Shown: positions 35,343-46,334 of the stretch, piece after piece
Position numbering within the stretch: the stretch's first letter is position 1
Layout: every line of letters starts with the position of its first letter
Assembly: GCA_003988855.1 (NCBI GenBank)
Contig: QYAI01000123.1
Coordinates: 1 to 64,000 of the forward strand
DNA: 64,000 nt
Direction of reading: 5' to 3'
Source of the DNA: Arachnopeziza araneosa
Taxonomy: Eukaryota; Ascomycota; Leotiomycetes; Helotiales; Arachnopezizaceae
Notes under the pieces: generated by a model
Told to the model about the DNA's origin: nothing
Databases searched by the model: none
Seen by the model: the letters and a program-made list of their open reading frames with translations, nothing else
Position numbers and translations under genes: made by a program

Positions 35343-36790
35343 ATGGCTTGGTTCAACCCATTCAAACGGACCGATCAAAATACAAGGCATGTTTGTGGCT
35401 ATATATTCCAATGGACCGATCAACATATGACTTCAGAGGAAATGCATCCTATGAAACACACTTATGATATCCTCGGAGAAGAATGTCTGGATCGTCTTGA
35501 CGCCATCTCACCATCGTCTAGTAACGAACTGCCACGGAATCAAAGCAGGAGATACTCCAACAACGATCCAGTATCCTTACCGAAAAGAGATCTGTATACA
35601 CTCTTGAAGGAACATGCCTCAGAAGACAAAAACTTGCCGAGCTCTGGCAAGAAATTAACACCATCCCCGAGTGGGTCGACTGGGAGCAGATAGGCAGAGG
35701 TCAAGATGTGTTTTATAGATATGGAGGAGTAGAACTGACAGCTGTAAGTATATCATACAACCTTCTGAATAACTGACTTACAAAATCTATGGCTTTCGTA
35801 TCAGTCCCTACTTGGCGGAATGGGCGCAGCAAGAGTGACTGAAGTCTTAGCCCAAACTGGTGGCTTTTCAACTAAAGCAGCAAAAGCCAGACTATACGAG
35901 ACTACTCAGCATATCCTCCAAAGTTACTTCTTCTCTAGCATCCATTAAGCCAGGCGGAGCAGGTCATGCTTCATCGGTTCGAGTCCGACTTCTCCATGCT
36001 GCAGTTAGGAGGCGTATCATGACTTTGGCCAAAGATCGGTCGGAGTACTACTCCGTCGAAAATCTCGGAATACCCATCAACGATCTCGATTCGATTGGAA
36101 CCGTTAGTACCTTCTCTTCTACCCTCATATGGATCGGGTTTCCGCGTCAAGGGATCAGACTACCTCGCACTCTGGCGACTCGTTGCCTATTATCTCGGAA
36201 CCCCAACCGAATATTTTGAAAGCCCAGAACGAGCAAAATCTATCATGGAATCTCTCCTCACCTCAGAGATCAAACCAAGTCCCATGTCCCGAATCCTTGC
36301 AAACAATATCATCTTATCGCTACAGAATTAACCTCCAGCCTACGCATCAAGAGATTTCTTAAATGCAAGCGCTAGATGGCTAAATGGAGATGAGCTTGCA
36401 GATGCTCTAGGCCTGGGTCAGCCAGGATTGTACTACAAGGCATTGGTTGCTAGGCAATGCTGTTTCTTTATGTTCATTTGTTATTCGTACAGGAGTGTGT
36501 GCCGTATTTAGATCGGAAGAAGATTTCGGCATTGAGAAGAATCTTCTAGCATATAATAGTGGAAAATAAGGTCCATAGGATGGGGATCGAGACGAATTTT
36601 GATTTTAAATATATCCCAAACTTTAGTACGGTAGCGGAAATGGGAGAATAGGTGGTTGACGAGAAGCATCAGTCGAGTATTGAGAAAAGAAACCTAAAGA
36701 GTCTGGCTATTGCTATTACAGCAATGGGAGTTATATCGTACATCAGCATCAGGGCTATATCTGGGATAGTTGGTGGCCTGAAAGTTTGGT
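35343..36790 (+). pseudogene. Decayed mpaB-like (DUF2236) oxygenase gene
   Basis: Related to ER-bound oxygenase mpaB-type proteins (DUF2236). Recognisable pieces occur in order but in different frames: TYDILGEECLDRLD and DLYTLLKEHASEDK near the start, IPEWVDWEQIGRGQDVFYRY, SLLGGMGAARVTEVLAQTGG, GAGHASSVRVRLLHAAVR, STFSSTLIWIGFPRQG, DYLALWRLVAYYLGTP, ASRDFLNASARWLNGDELAD, and NFDFKYIPNF near the end. Frame breaks lie near 35630, 35920, 36155 and 36500. Stops interrupt aligned frames at 36329-36331 (TAA), 36547-36549 (TAG) and 36649-36651 (TAG). One intron with donor GTAAGT at 35744 seems preserved. The first two breaks are in A runs and could be sequencing errors, but the stops are not. No functional product is expected. 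Confidence 0.82.
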
Positions 36791-37204
36791 GGATTTCATG
36801 ACGCTTCTGAAGAGTGAAGAATTGATCACTATGCAAAACACGTCTAGCTATTCTACTTGAAAAGACCAGCTTGGAAACTAATCTTATAAAGACAAAATCA
36901 AGATTCTTAAATGAACAATGCCTTTTCCCTAATGAGGGCACAGGATATAGGCAATTCTGTTCAAGGGTATAGAATATGTAATATGTCACTTGCGTGTAGT
37001 CCGTTGGGGGTTTGGTAAATAGCGTAAAATTATCTGAAGACGAGGATCTGTCTTCATTCTTGGTTCTGTGCCATAGCAAATACTATACATCCCAACCTCT
37101 TGAGCATCCAACGCCGGACCCAATGCACGGCTCGGTATATTGAGCCTAATTTAATGTGAGAACCTTCAGTGCCAGCATATTCTAATGATTGACGCCCTCC
37201 AATC
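36791..37204. other. Intergenic
   Basis: Between the pseudogene and the calcipressin stop codon; AT-rich, likely calcipressin 3' UTR. Nothing else is seen. Confidence 0.4.
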
Positions 37205-37975
37205 TTAATGCTCCATCAACTCAACAGGTGGCCTACCAGTATGTGCAAATATTGGCTTCTCCTGCTCGATTGGGCTGATATCTCCAGGTTCAGTCATATC
37301 CTCGACCGAAATAGCAGGCAGGTTTGGACTACAACCATGTTCCTCTGGCCTGTAGATAGTCGTAGTACTGCCGCTTCTCGCTCTCCTCTCTGCGCCCTCG
37401 CTTTCATCCCCACTTACCGGACTTGGAGGGAAATCTGCGCTGGCAGGTCGATGATGTAGTTTTGCAAGTGCCTCGGCCAAATCTTCTGCATGCACGAGCT
37501 TGTTTGGTGCATCCTCCATCTTCATTTCCCACCCATGAGGCGGGCTTGGTGGTGGAGATATGAAGAACAGTTTTCCAGCATCAGGTAAATTTAGGTGCTC
37601 ATCTCTTGGCTCGATATTTGTTTGGTGGCCAAAATAAACTCTTACAGGCTCGCCCATGATCTCTTCACCATCTAGAATTTGACGTATCCGGATTGCAGAG
37701 TCAATGTCGTAAAAGGATACAATGATTCGCTTAAAGGACTTCAGAGGGGCCCATGAATGGATGGGCGCGGAAGAGTTAATGAGGGATCGAATTTCTTGGA
37801 TATTGTCTGCGCGGAAGACGAGAGGATCCGATAGATTTGTGATGATTAGCGTATTAGATGGAGGTGTAGGCTGGGTAAGAGGTGGGATATTGGAGAGGTC
37901 GAGAGACATGGGTGTTCTGGATTCTCTCGATCGAGGCCTTGATGTTGGCGGGGAGGATTCAGTTGGTTCAGACAT
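37205..37975 (-). CDS. RCN1: Calcipressin (RCAN/Rcn1), calcineurin regulator
   Basis: Single-exon gene, 256 aa. Binds calcineurin and modulates Ca2+ signalling. An RRM-like fold spans about 42-118 (TLIITNLSDPLVF to VRVYFGH). It is followed by the hallmark FFISPPPSPPHGWE at 137-150, whose two Ser-Pro sites are the family's phosphorylation motif. Near the C-terminus PAISVE (about 220-225) resembles a PxIxIT calcineurin-docking site, and HTGRPPVEL close to the end is also typical of fungal calcipressins. The length fits. Calcipressin genes are usually induced by Crz1; I did not identify such sites. Very secure. Confidence 0.96.
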   Translation of the reverse strand: MSEPTESSPPTSRPRSRESRTPMSLDLSNIPPLTQPTPPSNTLIITNLSDPLVFRADNIQEIRSLINSSAPIHSWAPLKSFKRIIVSFYDIDSAIRIRQILDGEEIMGEPVRVYFGHQTNIEPRDEHLNLPDAGKLFFISPPPSPPHGWEMKMEDAPNKLVHAEDLAEALAKLHHRPASADFPPSPVSGDESEGAERRARSGSTTTIYRPEEHGCSPNLPAISVEDMTEPGDISPIEQEKPIFAHTGRPPVELMEH

Positions 37976-38942
37976 GATAAGTTCGATGCTATCGGCTGAG
38001 ATCTTTCCAGAGTTGCTATTGTAGAGCCCGAATTCAAGTTGATGAGAATGAAAGATGTGAAGGTTGTGGCAGTGGTGAAGCTGGTTTTATCAATGTCGGG
38101 GCGTGGAATTCCTCGCGGCCTTTGTGTTTTGCCTCCAGCACGAAACAACGAGGCTGAGCATGGAAGAATCAGCCACCAACCGAAGCCCGCGGAGAGCGCA
38201 AAGCAAACGCTGTCCACTTCTCCTGCCTCAAAGCAAAAGGATGAACGGATGGAACGGGACAGCCACCGTTGCAAGGCAACTTGAAATTTGTTGATGTCCT
38301 AAGCCCCTGCAGTCGTGTCAGTGTTTTCTTGTTTGGCTGTGAGGCTTGGAAGGCGACTGTGGAGAAGGATTGCCTACTTTGGGCTAGTGGGACGGGTCAC
38401 CCGGAATCCAGATTATGACAATAAGGTAGTTAAGACATTTGCTTGGTTATTTGGCGCAGTCTCGCATATCTTCAGTGCCGGGCATATCCATAGATTGTCT
38501 TGTACGTGGAAAGCAGCGGAGCAAGAAGCTTACAGACGTCTCCCTCAGCGTCTCTTCCTCAGCTAGCTCTCGCTGTTCCCCAACTAATCTGCAGGTTGTC
38601 ATGATTCTAATCAAGATAAACACTCCTTTAGTAGAATAGACAGAATCTAGCTTAATGTAAGAAGATAAGTCAACATCTGCCCTGGATTTCACCGACAAGG
38701 TACCACGCTTTCGCCGCCGCCACAAGCGGCCGCTTTGTCCCTCATCGGCTTCCATTGTTGAGGCTCCTTTCAATCTCTGGTCACAGCCCTGTGGAGTCAA
38801 CCACAACAGGCTGAGTGCAACATTCAACCACGTTAGCCTCACGGACTGCCTACGTTGTTCCTTGCGCATTCAACGAGCCCAAGGTCACTTTCTCCATCCT
38901 TCGAAGCTCTGGTGTGCGCTTAAGCCACCTGATATCTCAAAG
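37976..38942. other. Intergenic, divergent promoters of calcipressin and RPB3
   Basis: Several open frames of 60-140 codons exist on both strands, but none has protein-family features. No RNA gene is recognised. Confidence 0.4.
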
Positions 38943-40061
38943 ATGGATTACGATCCTATGGCGCTGGACACGGAGGCTACTGGCCCAACCGTCAAGATTT
39001 CAAGCGTAAGACTCCTTGAGGGATGACGGTCACAGTGAGACTCATGCGCAGTAGGCTGGGGCGCAGAATGTTGATTTCGAGCTCTCCAACGTGGATCTCG
39101 CCTTTGCGAATTCTCTGCGCCGAGTCATCCAGGCGGAGGTGCCGACAATGGCTATCGATCTCGTAGAAGTCGAAGCAAATACCTCGGTTTTAGCAGACGA
39201 ATTCATATGCCATCGACTCGGTCTCGTTCCATTAGTCTCAAAAAATGTTGACGATGTGCTCTACTCACGCGAGTGTGATTGCGAACAATACTGTGAGCTG
39301 TGCAGCGTAACACTACGACTCGACGCTCGATGCACAGGTGACGATATCATGAGAGTTTACGCACGCGATTTTGTAGTCGAGCAACCAAGAGCGAATCAGT
39401 GGGTTGGAAACCCAGTTATCACAGATGCCGATGGTCTGGGGACTGTCATTTGCAAATTAAGAAAGGGTCAAGAACTGCGGCTGAAGTGTATTGCCAAGAA
39501 GGGGATTGCCAAAGAACATGCGAAATGGGCCCCGACTTCTGCTGTGGGATTTGAATATGATCCTCACAATAAATTGCGCCATACCTCCTTGTGGTATGAG
39601 TCAGATCCTGCAAAAGAATGGTAGGTTTGGAGTTTGGAGTCTGGAATCTTAAACTGAATGTTGATTTGTACAGGCCCCCCAGCGAAAACGCAAAATGGGA
39701 AGAGCCTTTACAAGAAGGCGAACCATTCAACTATGATGCAGTACCAGAAAAGTTTTATTTCGAAATTGAGAGTGTTGGCAACTTGGATCCTGATCAGATT
39801 TTCCAACAAGGTATCAAGGTTATGCAACAAAAGCTAGCGGCGGTGATTCAAGATTTAACTGAGGATGGCTCAGGGGCACCTGGAACAAACGGTCAAAGTG
39901 GCTACGATGCTCCTCGAAGCCCCGATGTTAACATGAATGGTGGGGCATGGGGACAAGATCAAGGCTATACGACACCATTTGGTAACTCAGGAGGGCAAGC
40001 ATGGGGCGCAGGAGGAACAACGCCTTACGGCGCCACCCCTTACGGTCAGAACGGTTATTAG
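38943..40061 (+). CDS. RPB3: RNA polymerase II subunit RPB3
   Basis: Third-largest Pol II subunit, which pairs with Rpb11 and nucleates enzyme assembly; nuclear. Exons 38943-39005, 39055-39620 and 39674-40061 give 338 aa. The alpha-like motif VDLAFANSLRRVIQAEVPT begins near residue 34. The zinc site C-x-C-x3-C-x2-C (CDCEQYCELC) is at about 95-104. The C-terminal dimerisation helices include FYFEIESVGNLDPDQIF. The last 60 residues are Gly/Gln/Tyr-rich with YGATPYGQ-type repeats, as in other filamentous fungi. Intron 1 ends in CAGTAG: only the second AG keeps the frame, since the first would put TAG in frame at once. Confidence 0.97.
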
Positions 40062-40479
40062 GTTGTTTCTAGTTAAGGAGCGCTACATATGGTTGATATG
40101 ACGAGACTTCTTCAGGACCATTTGTGATATTAGAGGCCAAAAGCTTGGAGCTTGGAGGTCTGCACTGTAACATCATTTGCATTATAGGATATGGAAATGG
40201 AAAAGGAGTTGAAGGGGAAAGTGCTGAGGCAACTGATCTGGAAAAGTCCTTAGATAGACTTGAGAATGACAACACGATACCCATTAAGCGAGCTTCCTCT
40301 ATGATTTTATGGACACATAACCAAAACGCCCGTTCTTATATGCTTCTAGGTCTATAATCTGCCTCTCCGAACACCCGGCTAAATATCCAAAAATATTACA
40401 GTTTAACCTTTGGGCGACCGGGTCCGCTCAAGGGGACTTGGACGCCGACGCCTCTAGACACTCTATCCACCTGTGCTCT
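40062..40479. other. Convergent intergenic region
   Basis: Between the RPB3 stop and the carrier stop; likely 3' UTRs. No further feature. Confidence 0.45.
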
Positions 40480-41539
40480 CTAGACAACGGCATCTGCTTC
40501 GTCTACGCCTTTCAGTTTCCTATACATTTTCTTGTGCTGTTCCAAAAACAAGAAGGTGGCAATAGTATGTGGTCCCAATCGAATAAAACTGGGCACCCAT
40601 CCCCTGAATGCCCAACCCACTCCCTCAAGTTTATACACATCCGTCAATAATTTCGCCAATCCTTTGCTCTCATGCGAACTCATGATACGAGTCTTGATAA
40701 CATCAACTGGACTACATACAGTCGTAGCAACAAATCCAGCAAGAAAGGAAGCAGTGAAATGTGTTGTGAGGTTATCTTCGAACGGCGTGTGGGATATGAG
40801 AACCCGCTTAAACCCATCATAAGAAGCCAACTGCGAAGCCGTCATTAATACAGCACGCATGGAATTGGGCCATACGCCGCGGAAGAGAGACCGCCATCCT
40901 TCTTCCTTCGTCATCCGAATCAAGCCATCTATGGCATTCTTGTAATTCCTTCTCTGCTCGGGGGGGAGTGCAGCATCATGCTGCATTCGAACATTCAGGA
41001 CATCGGCCGGATTACCAGCAATACCTCCCAAAAACCCAGACGCCGAAGCTATGGCGATAAGGGTCGGGAAAGTTGGAGAATGATTTGGGGTCGTGGAAGC
41101 GGACTTCAGTTCTTCGTAGACACCAAAACGAGTAGTTGAGTATGTGAGCTGGCGGAGGAGGGAGGCCGAAAGTCCCCGGTAGAGTCCAAAGATACCGTCA
41201 TTTTTGAAGACATGGCCGAATGTCCCCACCATGCTCTTAGGCGCATCTGAGCTCCGAGTCTGGAGACGAACCTATTGTTATGTATGAGTTGGGGCTTCTA
41301 TCAAAGAACCCATTTTGAAGCCGATCATACCTTCACTGAAGATTATTAGCATGTAATACAAGACTGTCATTCTAGATGTACAAACCTAAATCCAGAGGGT
41401 GTGTCACACAAGCCGCAAAGCAGCTTGCGCTGCCTCCGAACCAGAAGGGATAGTGGATATTGACGGGTGAATTTTGGCGAGAAACCGGCCGCGATTGCGC
41501 CTTCTCTACACTCCCTTCTGTTCTCCTAGATGATGGCAT
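40480..41539 (-). CDS. DIC1: Mitochondrial carrier, dicarboxylate-carrier-like
   Basis: Inner-membrane solute carrier (SLC25), best matching the yeast dicarboxylate carrier, which exchanges malate or succinate for phosphate. Exons 41539-41386, 41335-41331 and 41271-40480 give 316 aa. The middle exon is 5 nt (TGAAG) and supplies most of VK in THPLDLVKVRLQT, the first carrier signature PxDxxKxR. The other two signatures are GNPADVLNVRMQ and CSPVDVIKTRIM. Each repeat is followed by the carrier Gly/Arg-rich loop (LYRGLSASLLRQ, LFRGVWPNSMRA, AFRGWVPSFIRLGPHT). The N-terminal 30 residues are Ser/Arg-rich. Substrate assignment rests on overall likeness and is less certain than the family. Confidence 0.93.
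41331..41335 (-). other. 5-nt microexon in the carrier gene
   Basis: TGAAG on the minus strand lies between introns of 50 nt (41385-41336, GTTTGT..CAG with GCTAAT branch site) and 59 nt (41330-41272, GTATGA..TAG). Only its inclusion restores the PLDLVKVRLQT carrier signature and the frame. Confidence 0.9.
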
Positions 41540-41971
41540 TGTTCCCAAAGAACTGGTCTCTTCATGCCGTCAAGGCGGGAGATTTGAAGTAATACGTTCG
41601 TGGCGGAATTGGGTGGTAGAGCCTCAAGCTGCCGAGTTCGCAGAAATCAAAGCCCCGTGGAGCTGGGGCCACTGCTACCCCGTTGTTCCTGGCTGAACAA
41701 ACCCGTTTCCTAGGCGGACTTTCGGCTCCCAAAAAGCACCTGTGAGAATTGGGTGGAAGGTTCTTCTACAGTACTGTGACAAACGCCCGTTATCAGGAAT
41801 ATACCGATTACTTGATCGGAATTCTTCCCTCTCCGTCATGCTGCATACAAATCAGGATGGGAGAATGCCAAGCTCGGAGCGGATAAACCTCTGAGCCTAA
41901 ATGTTGACGGGCTGCGCATAGATAAGGCTTCAACTTCAAGCTCTCCCTTTCGCCAGCAGGTGCCTTCCAAT
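41540..41971. other. Intergenic, divergent promoters
   Basis: Between the carrier start and the mitochondrial Phe-tRNA synthetase start. No distinct motif is seen. Confidence 0.4.
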
Positions 41972-43455
41972 ATGCGATATTCTACCAATCGACAGCACTT
42001 TTCTGCTGGGACTGAGGTATTGTCATTGTTCATCGGTTTTCGAGCTCCCAGCTCCCGCCAGCTCAAAGTCTGCACTCAAAGTCGCTATAGCTCGTCGAGT
42101 ATGGAGACCCAATTCATTCCATTTAGCTCTATTAACACGAAGCAGCTACATGCCTTTTGGAAAAATCTTACCCAACCGACTCATGGTACAATGTCTCTCC
42201 GAGCATCACCTCTTCCCTTACACGCAAATTGCACCTGCAAAATGACCACCCTATTTCTATCACTCGATCCATTATCGAATCACGTTTCCCATCCCCAACA
42301 TACACACATCACAACACATTCTCTCCCATAGTTACAACCCACCAGAATTTTGACTCATTGGGCTTTCCATTAGAACATCCAGGACGGAGCAAAACCGATA
42401 CTTACTATATCAATTCTTCCACCGTCCTCCGGACACACACCTCCGCCCATCAAGCAGACGTCTTCAGAGCCAATAAGAGCGAAGGATACACTATCAGCGC
42501 AGATGTATATCGTCGTGATGCGATTGATCGCAGCCACTACCCGATATTCCACCAGATGGAGGGCGCTAGGATGTGGGACCGCAGGAAGGTTCCTAAAGGA
42601 GATATTGCAGCTGCAGTGTGGAAGGACCTAGAATACTTGCCAACTCATGGGATGAAGGTCGAGGATCCAAACACCCCGACACACCCTGAGCGGAACCCGC
42701 TCCAAAAGGAGCATAAGCTTGAAGAAGCGGAAGCTATTGCTGCGCATCTGAAGCGTAACCTGGAACTTATGGTTGTTGGAATATTCTCTCTCGCTAAGCA
42801 AGCTGCTATGAAAGCAAATCCAGAGTATGTTGATGAACCATTGAAGGTTCGATGGATAGAAGCATATTTCCCTTTTACCTCTCCATCTTGGGAATTGGAA
42901 ATCTTCTGGCAAGGAGACTGGCTGGAAGTTCTAGGATGCGGGGTAGTGAAGCAAGACATTCTAGCGAACGCTGATGTGCCAAATCAGCTTGGGTGGGCAT
43001 TCGGGATTGGGTTGGAGAGAATTGCCATGCTTCTTTTTGAAATTCCCGACATTCGACTCTTTTGGTCTAAAGACCCTCGGTTCTTGGATCAATTCAAGGG
43101 CTTGAGCGCCGATCTAGACAATGTGAGGAGATTTGTCCCCTTTTCAAAATATCCTGCTTGCTACAAAGACGTCGCTTTCTGGCTCCGTTCCTCATCATCG
43201 TCTGCAGGAGGAGGAACGGCAGGCGAAATTCACGAAAACGATATCATGGAGCTGGTTAGGGACATTGGAGGCGATGTAATTGAAGATGTCAGCAAAGTCG
43301 ATGAGTTCACTCATCCCAAAACTGGGAGGAAGAGCTTGTGTTATCGAATCAATTATCGAAGTTTAGAGAGGACGTTGACAAATGAAGAAGCCAACGGCTA
43401 TCACGAGAGAGTCAGGGAGGAATTGGTGAAGAGGCTGGGTGTTGAGTTACGATGA
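41972..43455 (+). CDS. MSF1: Mitochondrial phenylalanyl-tRNA synthetase
   Basis: Monomeric class II synthetase that charges mitochondrial tRNA-Phe. Exons 41972-42098 and 42146-43455 give 478 aa. The N-terminal 40 residues are Arg/Ser-rich without acidic clusters, fitting a matrix presequence. Class II motifs are visible: HTSAHQADVF, then FHQMEGARMWD, RWIEAYFPFTSPSWELE, and motif 3 in GWAFGIGLERIAMLLF. The C-terminal anticodon-binding (FDX-ACB) domain contains FSKYPACYKDVAFWL and CYRINYRSLERTLTNEEAN. The 3' splice site is a tandem AAGCAG; both choices stay in frame, differing by one residue. The start is the first ATG in the upstream frame. Confidence 0.94.
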
Positions 43456-43914
43456 ATTGACAATTGAAGGAGGCGGTACGCCTGTATATTACTGTACATT
43501 TGGGATGGTGTTATCCACTCACCCCCTAATTCTTGAGCCATACCCCTTTTTTAAGCGAGTGGCTTTTCTAATCCGGTCTTGCGTAAACATAGGAGGGAGT
43601 GCGGAGGTTCTTGCTCCGAGTCTACATGTGATATCTTATGAGCCAGGCAATCAGCGCACCTTGAGGCTGAGGGGTAGCGGAACGCTCGCCCTAGAGACCC
43701 GGGCTAATCTACGGTCCCACAAGCCTTCTCGGGGTGTTTCCCTGTTCTAATGTTTTTCCGGACTGCGAGGTTTGTCGGGATTCCATCAAACCCCCACCTT
43801 GCTGCGGATACAATTGACCTTACTTACCCCGCCACTGGAAATAAAAATCTACTCCAGATTCCTCCCCTCTTTCCATTTCTCAATTGACCGTAATCCCAAT
43901 TCGCATTTGCAGAC
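43456..43914. other. Intergenic
   Basis: Between two plus-strand genes; holds the mtPheRS 3' end and the aldo-keto reductase promoter. A GC-rich patch near 43600-43740 was checked for tRNA-like structure and none was found. Confidence 0.4.
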
Positions 43915-45007
43915 ATGTCGCCTCCGGAAGGACTTCCAAAGATGGAATACAGATTCCTTGGCCGTTCGGGTCTCAAGGTATCTTCGATCTCGATGGGCGG
44001 CTGGTTGACCTATGGGGGGTATGTCCAGGATGAAAACACCTTTGCATGTATGAAGGCTGCTTATGATGTGGGCATCAATTTCTTTGATTGTGCTGAAGGA
44101 TATGGTGGTGGAGAATCAGAAAAAGTCATGGGACAGGCTATCAAAAGGTTCGAATGGAAGAGGAATGATATTGTTGTGTCTACAAAAGTATGTTCTGGAA
44201 TATACCAGAGAACAAATGGCAATTGACGGCGTCACTCAGATCTATTGGGGTGGAGCCAACGGTGAAAATCCTGTCAATAACGTGGGTTTATCGAGAAAGC
44301 ACATTATCGAGGGGACTAATGCCGCTCTGTCACGACTTGGACTAGAGTACGTAGATTTGATCTATGCCCATCGGCCCGACCGAGATACTCCTATCGAAGA
44401 AACTGTTCGAGCATTCAACCACCTCATCAACAGCGGCAAAGCTTTTTATTGGGGGACGTCTGAATGGAGCGCAGACGAAATAGCAACAGCATGGCGTGTT
44501 GCAGACAAGCTCGGTTTGATTGGGCCTCTGATGGAACAACCTGGGTACAATATGCTCAATCGTGACAAGGTTGAAAAGGAGTTTGTGCATCTGTATGAGG
44601 AGTATGGACTTGGTCTTACTACCTACAGTCCTCTGAAATTCGGGATATTGTCTGGGAAGTATAACGATAGTATTCCCAAAGATTCAAGATTGGCTAGCGC
44701 CACCGATCCCTTCATCAAGCAGTTGAACAAGCGCTTTGAGACTGAGGCATGGCAGGCTGAGGCGGCTATTGTGAGAAATCTGAAGCCTGTTGCAGACAGA
44801 TTAGAGATCTCGCAAGCCACGCTGGCGTTAGCTTGGGTGTTGGCAAATAAGAGAGTAAGCAGTGCAATCACGGGGGCTAGCAAACCACAACAAGTGTACG
44901 ACGCTGTGCTTGCTTTGCCTGCCGTTGACAAGCTTACTCCGGAAATTTTGAAGGAAATCGATGAGATTCTTGGGAATAAGCCTACTGAAATGGTACGAAG
45001 AATGTAA
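43915..45007 (+). CDS. Aldo-keto reductase, K+ channel beta-subunit-like (AKR6)
   Basis: NADPH-dependent oxidoreductase related to voltage-gated potassium-channel beta subunits; cytosolic. Exons 43915-44187 and 44240-45007 give 346 aa. The AKR catalytic set is present: Asp and Tyr in FFDCAEGYG, Lys in VVSTK at the splice junction, His in YAHRPD. The AKR6-type NADP-binding segments TTYSPLKFGILSGKY and SSAITGASKPQQ follow. The N-terminus YRFLGRSGLKVSSISMGGW is the standard family opening. Substrate is unknown. Fungi often have several such genes, so the exact orthologue is open. Confidence 0.93.
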
Positions 45008-45616
45008 AGAGATACCAGCTTATTGTCTTCAATATTTCACCCACAATACTCAATATCATCTAGATTAAGTGTCGTCCGAAAGGTATAAAGTTGCGAAGAA
45101 AATAGCTCAGAACAGGGCTAAGCAGTAGGGAAGCGAAAAATGAATCCAGTTCCACTGAAGAAGTGTTTGAGATCTCGTTCACGTCAAACAGAATTTCATT
45201 TCTCCAATCATGGTACTAAAATCAACAAGGGGTTTATCATATCTAGCAGCAGATTTTACCACTTGATTTCAGAATCCTTAGTATAAACAAAGAAAATGAG
45301 GTCAGCCTACCAAATAGTAGCAGGCTGATGAGGCAAGCAAGCAAAAATAGAAATCGCAAATGTTCTTATACGGGTGTGTTTAAGGAGACCCAGTAAATGC
45401 AGAGACAGGGCACAGATTTATAAATTTAGGGAGAAAGAGCTGGCGTTTTCCGCTCGGCTTGCATTCTCAAACCGCAGATTGTTATCATGAACTTTTAATT
45501 CCCTGGTCTGATGCGCCCCAACGCCAATGAATGCCCTGAGCATGTATGCTACCCAGAGGGTATGTATGATACATCCACCCGTATCGCATATTCCAAGGTC
45601 TATTGTCGAAAGAGGT
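45008..45616. other. Convergent intergenic region
   Basis: Between the aldo-keto reductase and Nhp2 stops. AT-rich; no supportable feature. Confidence 0.45.
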
Positions 45617-46334
45617 CTAAACCTTGACATTTTTCGTCTCCTTTTCTACAATCTTTACCAAGTCGCTGTACACCTCCGCAAACTCTTCCTCGCCCTCAAT
45701 TTTCTCTGCTTTCTTCGCGCCCGTTCGTTTCTCGGAGACCATCACAACGCTCGTCGGTCGCTTAGTTTGGCCTGCTGCACCCAACTCGGCTCGACTAGAA
45801 ACGAAGATATACGGTACGTTATGATCCTCGCAAAGGACGGGAATATGCGAGATAACATCCATGGGTGAAATATCAGCCGCAAGAATTACAACACCTGGTG
45901 CAGCGCTGACACCTACTCCTTGAGGAGATTTCCGTAGAGATTTGACGACTTCCTTAACACCACGTTTAAGAGTCTTATTCTTTGCAGCTAGAGGCAATCA
46001 TTAGCTCTAAACCAAACAGCTATACTTCGAAAGAGCTACCTTTCTTTACACTCTTCAGGACCTTTTTCGTAACTTTCTCGTCTGCCAGAGGGTTCGCAAA
46101 TGGCACCAATGATCCCACAAGCCTAGGTAGAATACTTTCTTCTATTTCTTCTTGCACGGTCACAGCAAGAACAGGTGATTCAGCCTCCTTGCTGACCTCT
46201 TCCAGAGCTGCAGCAACATTGTCGCTATTGAGCTTTGATTTTTTGTCCTTTTTCGACTTCTTGACACCGTCCGTTTCGCTGCGCTTCTCCTTCTTCTCCT
46301 TCCTGTCGCGCTTCTCAGATTTGTCTTTAGCCAT
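45617..46334 (-). CDS. NHP2: H/ACA snoRNP core protein Nhp2
   Basis: Nucleolar L7Ae-family RNA-binding protein of the H/ACA particle that guides pseudouridylation of rRNA. Exons 46334-46040 and 45987-45617 give 221 aa. The first 80 residues are a Lys/Glu/Asp-rich extension longer than in yeast Nhp2, with alternating KKEKR and KKSKKDKKSK runs that likely give nucleolar targeting. The L7Ae core then contains LKRGVKEVVKSLRK, GVVILAADISPMDVISHIPVLCEDHNVPYIFV and the ending typical of Nhp2 (DLVKIVEKETK). Very secure. Confidence 0.96.

Noticed and set aside
35343..36790. Hypothesis that the broken oxygenase gene marks a secondary-metabolite cluster
   Set aside because: mpaB relatives occur outside clusters, and no polyketide synthase, terpene or peptide-synthetase gene is nearby.
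38447..38869. 140-codon open frame between calcipressin and RPB3
   Set aside because: Lies in a divergent promoter region and lacks any protein-family feature.
43560..43740. GC-rich patch checked as a tRNA or other RNA gene
   Set aside because: No A/B box pair with a foldable cloverleaf could be seen.
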